A DNA stretch of 64,000 nucleotides from Grifola frondosa (lineage: Eukaryota > Basidiomycota > Agaricomycetes > Polyporales > Grifolaceae): assembly GCA_001683735.1 (NCBI GenBank), contig LUGG01000023.1, forward strand, positions 558,001 through 622,000, read 5' to 3'. The notes below the pieces were generated by a model. It made no database searches and was not told where the DNA came from. It was given only the letters and a program-made list of their open reading frames with translations. This document shows, one piece after another, positions 10,980 to 22,166 of this stretch. Every line of letters starts with the position of its first letter. The stretch's first letter is position 1. Made by a program: the position numbers and the translations under genes.

Positions 10980-12221
10980 TCATTCAAGGTAGTCCAGGGC
11001 ATACTTCTTTCGCACCGTATCGTGCACATTGGCCAACGACCGCCAAATCTACATCGCGAAGTCAGCATGCAACGTGGAATCGTTAATTGGAGCTGCAAAC
11101 CTCAACAGCCTTCATAGTAGAAGCGCCGCCCTCCTTCTCGCATACATCCGCGAGAAATTCGAGGGCAGCAACGCACGGCAACTCCGCACCTTCCGAAGGT
11201 AGGGGTTCTCCAGGTCTATTACAATTTCTTGCTCGGCGGTGGATGATCTAGAAGTAGAAGCATAGGGCTCTACAAAGGTGGTAATGGTCGAGAAAGGTGT
11301 CTTGGTGTACTCGAGGATACCTCTGAGGTAATTCCACGCCGAGGGATTATTTGGAGCCAGCGCAATCTTCTCCTTCGTGAATCTAAATTTCAGGTTTGCG
11401 CGATAGCCAATCTGGTGAGCGAGGAGGTCCGTAGAAACAACGAGAGCGAACGCACGCCAGTTCCCGTCTAAGCACCAGCTCCCTGTCCTCGTCCCCCTTC
11501 CTCACCCCGCTCTGGAACACCACGAAGAACCGATGGTGCCACGCCGAGTTGTTCCGCACGTCTGCCTCCAACAACTCTTCTACATATGCGCACTCGCCCG
11601 TCCAGAGTCGTGCCTCGTTGTTGAAGTGGGCGAGTAGCCACTGTCGGTACGACCAGGTGTGTAGTAGTTCTTCGTGTCCACAGCGACCGCGCGTCGGATG
11701 AAGGCCAGCTCTGCCTCCGCGGCCGGCACGGAGTTGAGCGCGGTGAGCAGAAGGCGACGGTGATGCCATACTTGGTACGTCTTAAGGAACTGAATCGCGA
11801 GCGCGTCCATCAGCCGCAGCTCCTCATCGAGAGGGGAGTGTAGGGCAAGCAACGTCTTGTAGCGATATTGCCTAGAGATATGTTGCCCCAAACGTCAGTA
11901 GCAATGTCCACGCAGCACGACTAGAGGTGCTCACCATGCAGAGTAGTGGGCGGGATTCATGCGGATGATGTGCTCAGTCAATTCGAGCACCCTTGAGCTA
12001 GTTTCACCCGACTTGACGATTCCCCGGAAGTAGTCCGTAGCATCTTTGTCTGGAACCGAAGTCAGAAGTAGAGGGTAAAGGCGGGTTGCTCAAAGACCGA
12101 CATTCTTCAGTGTAGAAGATTGGCGCAATCGGGTTCATGTCCTCATATTGCAGAAGGGGGTAACATCAGTCCAATCTGGATTCTCAGCATATAGTGGTTG
12201 GTCGTCGAATACACCTGGCAT
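10980..12221 (-). CDS. RAM2: Protein farnesyltransferase / geranylgeranyltransferase I alpha subunit
   Basis: The shared alpha subunit of the two CaaX prenyltransferases, which attach lipids to Ras- and Rho-type proteins in the cytosol. The ATG at 12221 gives MPGVFDDQPLYAENPDWTDV. Exons contain YEDMNPIAPIFYTEE, DATDYFRGIVKSGE, then the PPTA-type helical repeats HIIRMNPAHYSAW/QYRYKTL, VWHHRRLLL, HTWSYRQWLL, SAWHHRFFVV and SAWNYLRG. The C-terminal exon reads SLANVHDTVRKKYALDYLE and stops at 10980. Two frame breaks occur. A missing base in the G run at 12156-12160 separates DVTP from LLQYED. A 2-base excess (or 1-base loss) near 11658-11664 falls between DTKNY and HTWSY. Since all flanking motifs are perfect and the gene is normally essential, I favour consensus error over a pseudogene. 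Confidence 0.85.
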
Positions 12222-12490
12222 CTTGAGGAGATGATAGTGGCGAAAGAAGAGCTCGAAGGTGGCTTATAACACTCGGCGCGGCGCGAAGTATCAGATCAAG
12301 TTCATGACTATTCTCACACACTCCATATGAAACGCAGTATATATTCTCCAGACGGGAAGGAAGAGGAGCACATTTGTACTGGAAGTATAGCAAAAAGCAT
12401 ATCATGAGGGCAGCGCAGCTAAGGTATAAAAGTACAAAAGCCGGAGAGTCCGAAAAGTATTAGCAAAAACTTGAAAGAAGAGTAAGATTT

Positions 12491-14194
12491 CTAAGTAGCC
12501 GCAGCAGGAGCGTTGCTGGCCGAGTAGTCCTAGGGGTAGCGCGAGATTTACATCAACAAAAACAGAAACATATGCGTAGTTGGAATGCAACATACCTCCA
12601 TTTCAGCGTCAAGATCGGCGGCACTCTTATTTGGCCTCTCGTTGCTCTTACGTCCCCGCACTCCTCCCCCTCCTCGACCACGCCTTGGGCGGCCACCACC
12701 GGTTCTTCATCAAAAAAAAAAAGTCAGGATCCAAACGAAGACCTATATAACACATGAGCAAACCTCGGTGCAGTTTCTACAGGCACGGAAGGTGCCGGTG
12801 CCACACGAGAGGCAAGCGAAGCCGGAGGCACCGGACGGGATGGGTCGACGATGATTTCGATCTTCATGGGGCGTTCTGTCGAAGTAATGGTGGGAATACG
12901 TGATCCAGCACCACGGTGATGTCGGCGAAGGCGGTAAATTGGGAGTTGCGAAAAAAAGAGGAAGCAGAGTGTTTCATCAGTTGGCTGTTCAGCGCAGGGA
13001 AAGAGCAAGTAAAAGGAAGAGGATACGAGGGTGGACGAATGGAAGCCAGAGGAAGAGGAAGAGAACGTAACGTCCGTATAGGGCCAGACCGAACCGACGC
13101 CTGTTAATCCATTCTTGCGCGTTGAGCATACCCGTTGCCAAACTTTCCGCAGCAGGGAACGAAGACCTAGAATGTGTCAACGGGTAACACGAAGGCCACA
13201 CCCTGTCGACCTTCCCTCTCCTCACGAACGAACACGTGAAGCGACAATACGTTTCCGTCCCCTCTTCCAACAACCAACCACGCTCGGCTCAACCAACCAA
13301 GAGGCGGAGAACCCTGCGAGGCCGCAGTCGCGGAGAATGCCTCCACGCAATAGGTCGATAGGGCTGATCAGACCCCACCAACCACTTGCATCCGTTCCGA
13401 GAATCACGGGTAACAATAACCACGATCATCTGAAGACGGGGGCTACAGAGGGCTGATAGTCGTTCAGAACTAGCCACGCGACCAGTCGTGTATCTTCATC
13501 CCATTCACAAGTTGGCCGCCGAGGAAATGTCATGGCAACTCGAACGCAACACGACGCTTGAAAGAAGAACAGCAACGGCACCGCGAACATCGACGAGGTG
13601 ACCAAATGGTACCGCAAAGGTAGGCAAGCTATGTGGGAAGAGACGGGGTTTGAGAGAGCGAAAGCAGCCGATACTAACTTCCATCAATAAGCCGATTGTT
13701 GTACTGTTGGAACGCCTTGGTGCCATCGCCACGCCTTTGGAAGTGGACGGCAGCAACACCCTTCGATCGGCCTTGGCTATCGTAGTGAAGGGTGACATCC
13801 TTGAGGGGACCGACGGTGGTGTGAAACAATTCCTACGCATAACAAAAATAAGGAAAATGGCACAAATTTACAAATAAATTCAGAAACGAACCTTGACTTG
13901 AAGTTCGTTCACGTCGGGCGGCAGATTGGATACAATGATTTTGTCCGCCGGCTGTTGAGCTGTAGCTGCTATGGGCACAGTCTTGGCACCGTTAGAGACG
14001 GGGCTGCGCGAGCCCGTGCAGCAGGCGAAGCAGTCGGTGTGCCAAGAACTTGAGCCTTGCCGACATTGCGACGTACGTTAGTGCGACGAATGCCACGGGG
14101 GCGGGAAGCGATGATCTACGAGACATGGGAGTTCAGCGAAATTCAACTGTGGGCGCAAACAAAATACACTAACATCATCCAACGACTTGTCCAT
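12491..14194 (-). CDS. YRA1: ALY/REF family mRNA export adaptor (Yra1/Mlo3-like)
   Basis: A nuclear RNA-binding adaptor that couples spliced mRNA to export receptors through the helicase Sub2/UAP56. The ATG at 14194 starts with MDKSLDDVIASR, the N-terminal UAP56-binding motif, then an Arg-rich region (RGIRRTNVRRNVGKAQ). The RRM is spread over exons: KIIVSNLPPDVNELQVK (about 13930), ELFHTTVGPLKDVTLHYDSQ and GRSKGVAAVHFQ (13690-13840), and RPMKIEIIVDPSRP (about 12850). A Gly/Arg patch (RGGGGVRGRKSNERPNK) and the C-terminal UAP56-binding motif LDAEMEDYSASNA follow, with the stop at 12491. One base appears to be missing in the C run on the minus strand at 14000-14003, between the Ala-rich spacer and SNGAKTVPIAAT. 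The gene is divergently arranged with RPC31. Confidence 0.87.
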
Positions 14195-14418
14195 TGTAAA
14201 GCGTGGTGGTGAAAAAGATATGAGACCTCTGAGACGGGTTTGATACACGAAAACGAGTTGTCAGAAAAGGGGAGATGATGGCGGGTGGCAAGGAGCGACC
14301 AAGAGGAACACGAAACTTATAGCTGAGTAATAGTCGGAGTCCGAAATCTGATTTTGTATCCGTTACCCAGCATCGTCATTCTGACAGCGACGCTGCTCTC
14401 CAAAACAACTGGTGCAAT
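14195..14418. promoter_or_regulatory. Shared divergent promoter of YRA1 and RPC31
   Basis: Only 224 bp separate the two start codons, which point away from each other, so the promoters must overlap or be shared. I saw no clear TATA box; AT-rich sequence lies near 14345-14360. Confidence 0.5.
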
Positions 14419-15440
14419 ATGTCCCGAGGCGGTCGCGGTGGTGGGCGTGGTGGTTTTGGAGGGAAAGGCGCATTTGGCGCGAACAACCTTCCTCCCATGG
14501 GCTTGACGTTCGCGGATTTACAAACTATGTCTCGAGAACAAACCGCCCTGTATCCTGTACGTTCTCCTTTTTTATAGGAATGGGTCATATATCAATTGAG
14601 CTATTGCATAGCCGTTGGAACCCTTACCTGTGCTCACCGAATACACGGACGAGGAAAAACGTATCTGTGAATTGCAGACTGGCTTCGCGACGCGTCTACA
14701 CAAATCTGCTTACTATGTAGTGGAACACACCAAATCAACAGGTGAGCCATATTCACTCGAGTAACATCAGATGGAACGACGACCGTCTTCGAGGCCTAAC
14801 AGCATTCTGGAGGGGTCACGCCGGATGTGGTTTATCGTTACGGGATGGCTATCACCTATTGCTTTTACTGATTGAGAAGAAGCATAGAACTTGCACGATA
14901 TTCGGACAAGTATCGTCCTTCATCGGCCTCGCAGCCCACACTTAAAAGGAAGGATCTCCACCAACCGTTCTTCCCCCAAGAGATCTTCGAAGATTACTTC
15001 AATCCAAAGAAAAAGAGAAAGGGTACACATGATACATACTGCGCTCCTCCTACCGGCTGCATTCTAACAATGTTTTATATAGTCGGATCGAGAGGATTGA
15101 AAAAGCGTCTGAACCTCGATGAGATGGTGGACGATGCTGAAGAGCAAGTGCGTCCAATAATTCACCTCTTTTTCTGGCGTTCTCACCGATTCTCCAGGAC
15201 AAATCTGGCGATGAACGTTCGGAAGTGGGTTCGCAGGCGGCGGAAGAGGATTATGATGTCGATGAAGAGTATGATAACGACTACGCCGAGAACTACTTCG
15301 ACAATGGCGAAGGCGACGATTTCGATGACCTTGGCGGTGGTGGCGGTGGTGATGAAGGAGGTGGTGGCGGTGAGTCTCAATTATTTCTAATCAAGCTCTG
15401 TCTTAATGGTAATGCATTTGGAGGGTACGACTATGATTGA
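14419..15440 (+). CDS. RPC31: DNA-directed RNA polymerase III subunit RPC31 (RPC7-like)
   Basis: A component of the Pol III-specific RPC82/RPC34/RPC31 subcomplex, involved in initiation at tRNA and 5S genes. The ATG at 14419 gives an RGG-type start (SRGGRGGGRGGFGG) followed by PPMGLTFADLQTMSREQTAL. After splicing come PLEPLPVLTEYTDEEKRI, HKSAYYVVEHTKST, ARYSDKYRP, QPTLKRKDLHQPFFPQEIFE and DYFNPKKKRK, then RGLKKRLNLDEMVDDAEE. The tail is strongly acidic (DVDEEYDNDYAENYFDNGEG) and glycine-rich, ending GYDYD at 15440 after a small last intron near 15371-15421. N-terminal basic, central conserved and C-terminal acidic organisation is characteristic of the family. The exon chain appears intact. 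Confidence 0.88.
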
Positions 15441-15992
15441 GGGCTTTATAATAATATTTTTAGTGAGTTATCGGTTACATCCTAGCAGACGTCTTTTCTG
15501 AGAGCATAAGATCTACAAGCACATGCCTGAATGCAACGCTCGCGTTTTGGCGCGATGAGCCATCGACAGAAGACTCTCGTGTTCATGGTTGCCAACACGT
15601 TCTGATGCCAAGATTTTTCTATATGGAATTTGTACATTCAACTAAAGGTTCGTCCATTGTTCCTCGTTGTCCTCCGCACCGATTTCCTTTGTCTTTTCTC
15701 TCCAATGATCACCTGCGGACTTTTTCCTTTGAACAACGCCGTTCAGTAGCCACGGTAACTGATTTGCACGAGGTCGCGATGCCGAGCGCCTTTTGCGAGC
15801 GTATGCAGCAAGATACAGCCTCAGGCAATGGCCTCGATGTCGAATCATTGTCCGATGTTGCTAGATAAGCATAAATAGTCCCGCTTCGTGATGGTGCAGC
15901 GAGATAATCTATCCTGCCCGCGCCCCCATATGTAAAGCGATACTCACCTCTATCAAGCTGAAGCACATTGCGGTATTCGATTCACGACACGT
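15441..15992. other. Intergenic, no gene seen
   Basis: Short open frames on both strands (for example 15605-15868 +) lack motifs or homologous counterparts elsewhere in the window. The right part should carry the promoter of the F-box-like gene. Confidence 0.45.
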
Positions 15993-17689
15993 ATGGCTCT
16001 CGTCGAGGACAACCAAGATAATTCTGATGCTCTTATCCGTATATCGTGGGTATTGAAGTGACCCAATTCGTCTGCACTGACTTTCGTTACTGTAGTGCGC
16101 CACAGGCACTGCCTTTCGCTCGTCGACTGTCTCTCGAAATATACAATCGAATCATCGCTTGGGTGGCGGCTGTAGCGGTCAAAGAGGGTCTCCCTGCGTG
16201 GAAGAATGCGTTACTAGCATGCCAGCTGACCTGTCGCGATTGGCTACCTGCGGCGCGCTCGCAGAGATTTCATCGACTTGTGTTGCAGCCGAGCGCGAAC
16301 ATACCGCATCTCGAGGACATCTACGAGGTCGACACTTTGGTCCCGTACGTGCGGACCGTGCAGATACATGCAATCCTGTTGTCGGTCAGAAGGAGACGCC
16401 CCGACGCTGATCCTGATTGCAAGTGGGCCAGCCGACTTGTCCCCCTCTTGAACAGGCTCGGCGGCCAGCCTGTAGACAAGCTTCTCCTGGACTGGATTAG
16501 TTGGGGCCAATTTACGCTCAAGCTTAGGCGCTGCCTTCTTACACAGTTCACAGCCGTCACCCGCCTCATGCTTGTTGGTGTCGACTTTGGAACTCAAACC
16601 AGTACTTGCGCGCACTAGACTCATTTCCACGCCTGTCGGTGCTTCGATTGCGGAGCAACATCTGGCACGCTGCCACGCACACCCCGGCGCAGTTGACAAG
16701 GGAGGTGCCACTCGTTCTGCGCAAGTTTAAGGAAGACCTCCCGCTGTATCGTATTGGTTTATTGGCACAATGGATGATCGGCCAGCGGGAGACTCTTATC
16801 ATCGAGGATATGTTCATTCGTGTAAATCCAGATGCACGGGATATGGCTAGGCTCGCTGCACTTTTACGGAAGATTGGACCTTCTCTTAAAAGTCTACGGT
16901 ATGCCGAAACCGGTACGCGGCCAGCTCTGATCTCAATATGCCCTTACTAAATAAAAAGTAGACATGTCAACCGTGTTATCCAGCGATGCGGAGAGCCAGT
17001 CTTCCAAGGAACAAGACAATGGTGAAGACAGTGATCAAGACGAACGAGACGATGAAGGGTACGACCATGACCACGACGCTATTATGGACGAGAACAACCG
17101 TGATCACGATGCAGGCGATAAAATTCGCTACGATGACACAGGAGATGATGACGATATGGATCGCGTCAGTGATGCAGGCGAGGCGGTCGTTTATGACGAA
17201 AATTCGGCCGAGCGCGAAACTCTTGAGAATACGGCGCAACTCCGTGACGATGTCGACCAGAACGTAGAGGACGATCCGGACTTCTCTGACTACAGGAGTG
17301 ACGAAGAACTATATGAGCGATTTGTTGCGGCGCTGGAAGCGGGTCCAGTCCAAACGCCTCTCTTGGACAAGCTCATTGTCAGCATCCTCTGGTCTCGTTT
17401 GTCCACCTTGACGCTGCGACTATTCTCGCAGATGCATTCTCCCCGCATTCGTGAATTCGAGATGACCATCGAATTCCACAACTTGGATGAGTTCAAGTCA
17501 GCTGACTGGAACGAGATTGATGCTGTCCTCGCTGATATCGTGCTTCCGTATCGCCCGGAGTCGAAGTACTTGTTGTGGCTCGTTGTTCCGGAGTTGGAGG
17601 GTGGAAGGAAGAAGTTGGAGGAGATGATTCAACGATGGCTACCTCGCGTAGGAAAGCGTCACGTTTTGCACGTATTATTTGACAATTAA
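15993..17689 (+). CDS. F-box-like protein with acidic central region
   Basis: The region around 16105-16240 reads LSLEIYNRIIAWV then ALLACQLTCRDWLPAARSQRF, the N-terminal pattern of the large Agaricomycete F-box families, whose members recruit targets to SCF ubiquitin ligases. The start is uncertain. An ATG at 15993 (MALVEDNQDNSDAL) plus one intron is plausible; the alternative is the open frame from 16046. Leucine-rich segments follow (FPRLSVLRLRSN; QRETLIIEDMFIRV). After an intron near 16940-16963 comes a long Asp/Glu-rich stretch (17000-17330), then a conserved C-terminal block (SADWNEIDAVLADIVLP) ending at TAA 17689. One base is probably missing in the A run at 16596-16598, joining DFGTQ to QYLRALDSF. 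A shorter paralogue lies at 20885-22084. Confidence 0.65.
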
Positions 17690-17996
17690 TCGAAATTTGA
17701 GTCGACACAGAAATATTGAGATCGACGTCTTTCGAAAACTTGTTTGTGCTTACTTGGTTTGCTCACGCTTCGAGACAAATATTCTCACGGATATTGTCAA
17801 TTGTGACTGGGCATGATCGCTACTTAAACGACATCAGGGAACGTTTCTGGCAGGTCTGCATCCTAGAAAGAACAGAACCGGTGGAACAGCCACGTACACC
17901 TTTGTGATGTATCCTGGCCAATACATCCACGCATACAACTTCCTCTGTGCTACCTCCTGCGAGGGCAGAAGAAACTCGCCGGGCATATGTTGTCCC
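17690..17996. other. Intergenic, promoter side of the next P450
   Basis: About 300 bp with no coding motifs, between the F-box-like gene and the P450 start. Confidence 0.4.
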
Positions 17997-20488
17997 ACAC
18001 GACTATACTTGTTGGATCCTCCATCTTTGTGCTCTATGTAATCCATAAGTATCTTGACTTCCGCAGGACAGTCCAATCGATCCAGTAAGTTGCTGTGGTG
18101 CTTTTCTAGACGTCAACTCTGACCTAGGTCATGGGGGAACAACAACAGAGACCACCCGGGCTACCGCACGCTATTTACGATAGTTACTCCGTTTCTCCCT
18201 AAGTACATTCGAGGGATATGTCCGGGCAACTTCACCGGATGGTTGCGCAAGCATGGAGAGTTCGAAGAGATTGGTTGGGATATTGCTTCAGCGGTGAGAC
18301 GGCGTATATCCGTCGGAAAACGCGATCGTGCTGAAACTTATGTGTGCAGGTGAATGCTTTGCCGGAGGCTCGCGTCGTAATGATGCTCGCAGACCCGGCT
18401 GCTATTAAAGTGAGTTCTGAGACTTGGGCCTTGTTGGTTTGGTCAGATCAACAATAATCTTACGCCTTTCACATGTACAGGAAGTCACAAGCTCGCGTGC
18501 TCGCTTTCCCAAACCTCTGGAACCGTACAAGGTATTATCCTTCTTCGGAAGCAACATCGTAGTCACAGAGGGCGATGAGTGGAAGCGACAACGAAAGATC
18601 GCTGCACCGGCATTCTCTGAGGTACATGTTGCCATTGTCGCAGTGTTTTGAAGCTTATTTGTACTCTACTGCCGCCTTGCGCCTGTCTTGGACCTGCCGC
18701 CTTTCCACATATGTGGTACACTTCACCTTAGCGGAATAATAGGCTGGTGTGGGACGAGTCTGTAAATATTGTGCTCGATCTCTTCGAGAATGTGTGGGGA
18801 ACGCAAGATAACATCACTGTGAATCACATTGTTGATCTGACAGTCCCGGTATGCACCTTCCTTTAGTCCGACTAGTATCAAGACTTATTCCATAACATGC
18901 TCTTCGTACGCTCTCGGCATATACAGATCGCCTTGTTCGTGATTGGCATCGCAGGTTTCGGCCAACGCGCAACCTGGAAGGGTGACCAAGTCATCCCCGC
19001 CGGATATTCTATGACCTTCAAGGCTAGTTTCAATTCCATATATGCGCCCTCTCTGAGCATGAGAGTTAATTGATTCACGGTTAGGACGCGCTCCACGAGG
19101 TTTCAACTAGAGTACATATGAAGCTGATCTTGCCCGACTGGGTGCTTAACTGGGGACCCACAGAGACCATTCGCCACTTCAAGCTGGCATATGATAATCT
19201 TGAGGTGTGTCCTCTTCTCTTTCCAGTTTTTGTGAAGGTAAATTGACGGCGTGGCGCAGCGCTACATAGTAGAGATGGTGCAGGCCCGCAAGACGGCGGA
19301 GAAGAAAGAGGAACGCTATGATCTGTTCAGCAGTTTGTTAGACGCGAACGAGGAGGAATCGGAGGGACAAATGAAGTTGAGCGATAGCGAGCTTGTCGGT
19401 GAGCCTCCTCGCCTTCGGATTTCGTGGGTTTGTGCTGACGAAGATTGGCAGGGAACATCTTCATCTTTCTCATCGCTGGTGAGCCGTCGTCTTCCTTCTA
19501 AGCCTAGCTATGCCTCATTTTAATCAACCCAATAACTTTCTATCAGGACACGAGGTAGGCAATTATTACACAAGCATTGTTAATGTGTTTTGTTTAACTG
19601 GCAATGCGACGCTTGCTTTACCTTCGCCTTGTTAGCACTGTATCCAGATGAGCAGATTCTGTATCAGCATATCAAGAGTGTCCTTCCTGATGGGAGAAGA
19701 CCTGTACGTGTCAGCTGAAGGTACACATCGCTTTGCGCTCGCAAATTAACGAACGATCATCAGAATTACGAAGACATGGGATCACTAACCTATTCCATGG
19801 CGTGCGTCATGCCTCAAGGCCACTTTTTCCAAAGGTGCTGCTCATACTGACTACTCCGCTTTCAACAATAGAGTATTCAATGAGACCCTCCGGATGTTTC
19901 CCCCTGTCAGTCTACCATTGCTTTTGCAGTAGCATTGAGCCTTACGCCCCTCCCTTCCCTGATTGTAGGTCACAAGCATTCCAAAGAGTAGTGCAGAGGA
20001 TACGACGCTCGTCACCTCCAACGCCGCCGGTGAGAAGCTTACCGTCCCCATCCCAAAAGGCACCTACATCACCATCCACACCCCCGGTCTGCACTACAAT
20101 CGTGAGTGCCCTATGCAGCATTGCGTTTTCTATGAGCGGATACTAACATTGACCCTGGCGCGCAGCGCGGTACTGGGAAGATCCGCACGTGTTTAAGCCC
20201 TCGCGCTTCCTTGGAGATTGGCCGCGCGATGCGTTCCTGCCGTTTAGCGGGGGTCCTCGCGCCTGTGTGGGTCGTCGGTGCGTACAAACTGCCAACTGAC
20301 CTCATCACGTACTACACTCATCTTGGCTGTCTGTGTGCAGATTCTCCGAGACGGAGGCCGTCGCAATTCTGTCGCTCATTGTATTGCGCTACAAGGTCGA
20401 GGTAAAAGAGGAGCCGCAGTTCGCCGGGGAGACGTTCGAGCAGCAGAAGGAGCGCTTGCTCAAGTGCGGGAATAGCATCACCATTTAG
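17997..20488 (+). CDS. Cytochrome P450 of a second family
   Basis: The ATG at 17997 encodes MLSHTTILVGSSIFVLYVIH, a membrane anchor, then exons HPGYRTLF, KHGEFEEIGWDIASA, ALPEARVVMMLADPAAIK, GSNIVVTEGDEWKRQRKIAAPAFSE (C-helix region), LFVIGIAGFGQR and DALHEVSTRVHMKLILPDW. The I-helix exon is NIFIFLIAGHE, and the ExxR motif sits in VFNETLRMFPPV. The haem loop FLPFSGGPRACVGRRFSE carries the ligand Cys, and the gene ends at TAG 20488. Sequence and exon layout differ from the other seven P450 loci of the window, so this is a separate family; I cannot assign a CYP number. The exon after GHE (about 19590-19680) is poorly spliceable: it lacks an obvious AG acceptor and seems to have lost one T in a run, so the gene may be impaired. 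One intron seems to use a GC donor. Confidence 0.8.
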
Positions 20489-20884
20489 TGAGTTTCACCC
20501 TCGTCTTTTGTTATGTGCATGAACTCAATGATTTTCAAAGCCCGGTAAGGGCACCTTTGGTGTTCAAACGGAGATGAGTAATTTGGGGCTTCCACGGCCT
20601 GCGTTCGATATTCCGATCCCTCCCCCAATCCGGCTATGGCTGAGTAACCTGCCTCACCCCGCTCAATATTCGGGTACACTGGTATCGTGAACGCAGCATT
20701 GTCTCGCGCAGTGATATAAGGTCCTGTTTCTATCCCGGTCACTCCGTTTTCAATACAACATAGTCCTCGTTTTTCGCTTTAATCGACGTTTGAACCAAGC
20801 AGAAACATCCGGCGCTGCCGAGGGCAAGCTATACGTGCCATGCATGAATAGAACTATCATTACTGACACCAGTTTTATGTAACA
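20489..20884. other. Intergenic, no gene seen
   Basis: About 400 bp between the P450 stop and the truncated F-box-like paralogue. Nothing coding is supported. Confidence 0.4.
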
Positions 20885-22084
20885 GTGTGCCATAGTAATA
20901 CATTTCATTCGTCGGCTCCTCCCTGAAGTCTGGAGTAGGGTCATCACGTATGTAGCGTCCATCGCTGCGACAGAGGACCGTTTAGTGCGGAAGGCTACGT
21001 TGCTTGCATGCCAGCTGACGTGCGCTATTGGCTTCATGCAGCGCGCTCGGAGCGATTCCGTGTACTTGTACTGGAGCCGGCTTGCGCAAACATCCCTTTG
21101 CTTGAAAAGATTTATGTATGCAAGACGTTGTCCCCCTACGTGCGGCGGATACAATTGCATGCGGTCCCGCTATCGGAGAGATTGGTCGGAAGACGAGAAA
21201 CTCTGGTTGTCGAGGATGTGCATATTCGCATATCGCTGTCAAACTGCAGCATGGTGAGGCTCGTCGCGTTTCTGCGGAAGGTTGGCCCATCGCTCAGATG
21301 CTTAGGTATAGGGAAATAAGCGGTACGTCGCGTGTTCTGGAGTACTTAATTCCGTCTGACCGATGAGCAGACTTGTATGACCCCAATGACTCGCCTTCGG
21401 AAGAAGGAAATGAGCTCATGGGAAACGACGGTGGCAATGAAGCTAGCGATGCAGAGCAGCTGGCTGACCCTGACGTCAGCGAACACTCAAGTTACCTTCC
21501 CGCACAATTTCGACTCCGCAACGAGCTGAAGAACACTTCGAAGGTTACCTGCATGTCGATATCGACTCGGTCGAACATCCTCTATTCGGCATCGCCTTCG
21601 CAATGGACCCGGACTATGATTCCCGCACGGAGCACGACGAGACCGAGGGTTACGAGCGAATTTTGGCCGCGCTGCAGGCCGGATCTTTGGAAACGCCTAA
21701 CGTGGAGCTGCTCGACGTCTCCATCCTCCGTCCTCTTTGAGGATCCTGGAAACTCAGGTTGTTCTCCCAGATATGACCTCCACACATACGTCGGTTTCAT
21801 GTGTTTCTCCATTTCGATACCTTGGATCTGTTCAGAGCAGTAGATTGGAAAGAGATCGATGCAGTCCTCTCACAAATAGTGCTCCCCAGTGGTAAGAGTG
21901 GTTCCGAGAACAGATTGGAGCTCAGCGCACCAGATCTCCAATGCGGTAAGGATTTGCAGGAGCAGATGATTGAAGGGATATTACCGGAGGTGATTGAATA
22001 TGGTATTTTACGTCCCTTCTTCATGGATTGGATGGAGCGGCCGTGTGTAACACGTCTATGGGTATGTTTACATACTGTGGTCAT
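20885..22084 (+). pseudogene. Truncated paralogue of the F-box-like gene
   Basis: The order of blocks matches the gene at 15993-17689: LLPEVWSRVITYVASIAATE then ATLLACQLTC, RYWLHAARSERFRVLVLEP, LSPYVRRIQLHAVPLS, RETLVVEDVHIRI, FLRKVGPSLRCLG, an acidic stretch (21380-21660), ERILAALQAGSLETPN and AVDWKEIDAVLSQIVLP. About 110 residues present in the first copy between the HAVPLS-equivalent and RETLVVED are missing, an internal deletion. A base is missing near 21026 (acgtgcgct against an expected tgccgc), and further frame changes occur near 21540 and 21740. I call it a degenerating paralogue. The region near 22000-22080 is its eroded 3' end. Confidence 0.65.
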
Positions 22085-22166
22085 AATTGAAACTCACTGA
22101 ATCCAGTAGTCAGGGCAGGCTGTCCAGGGTCCAACATTCATATTCAGCTCTCTGTTCAGGACGACC

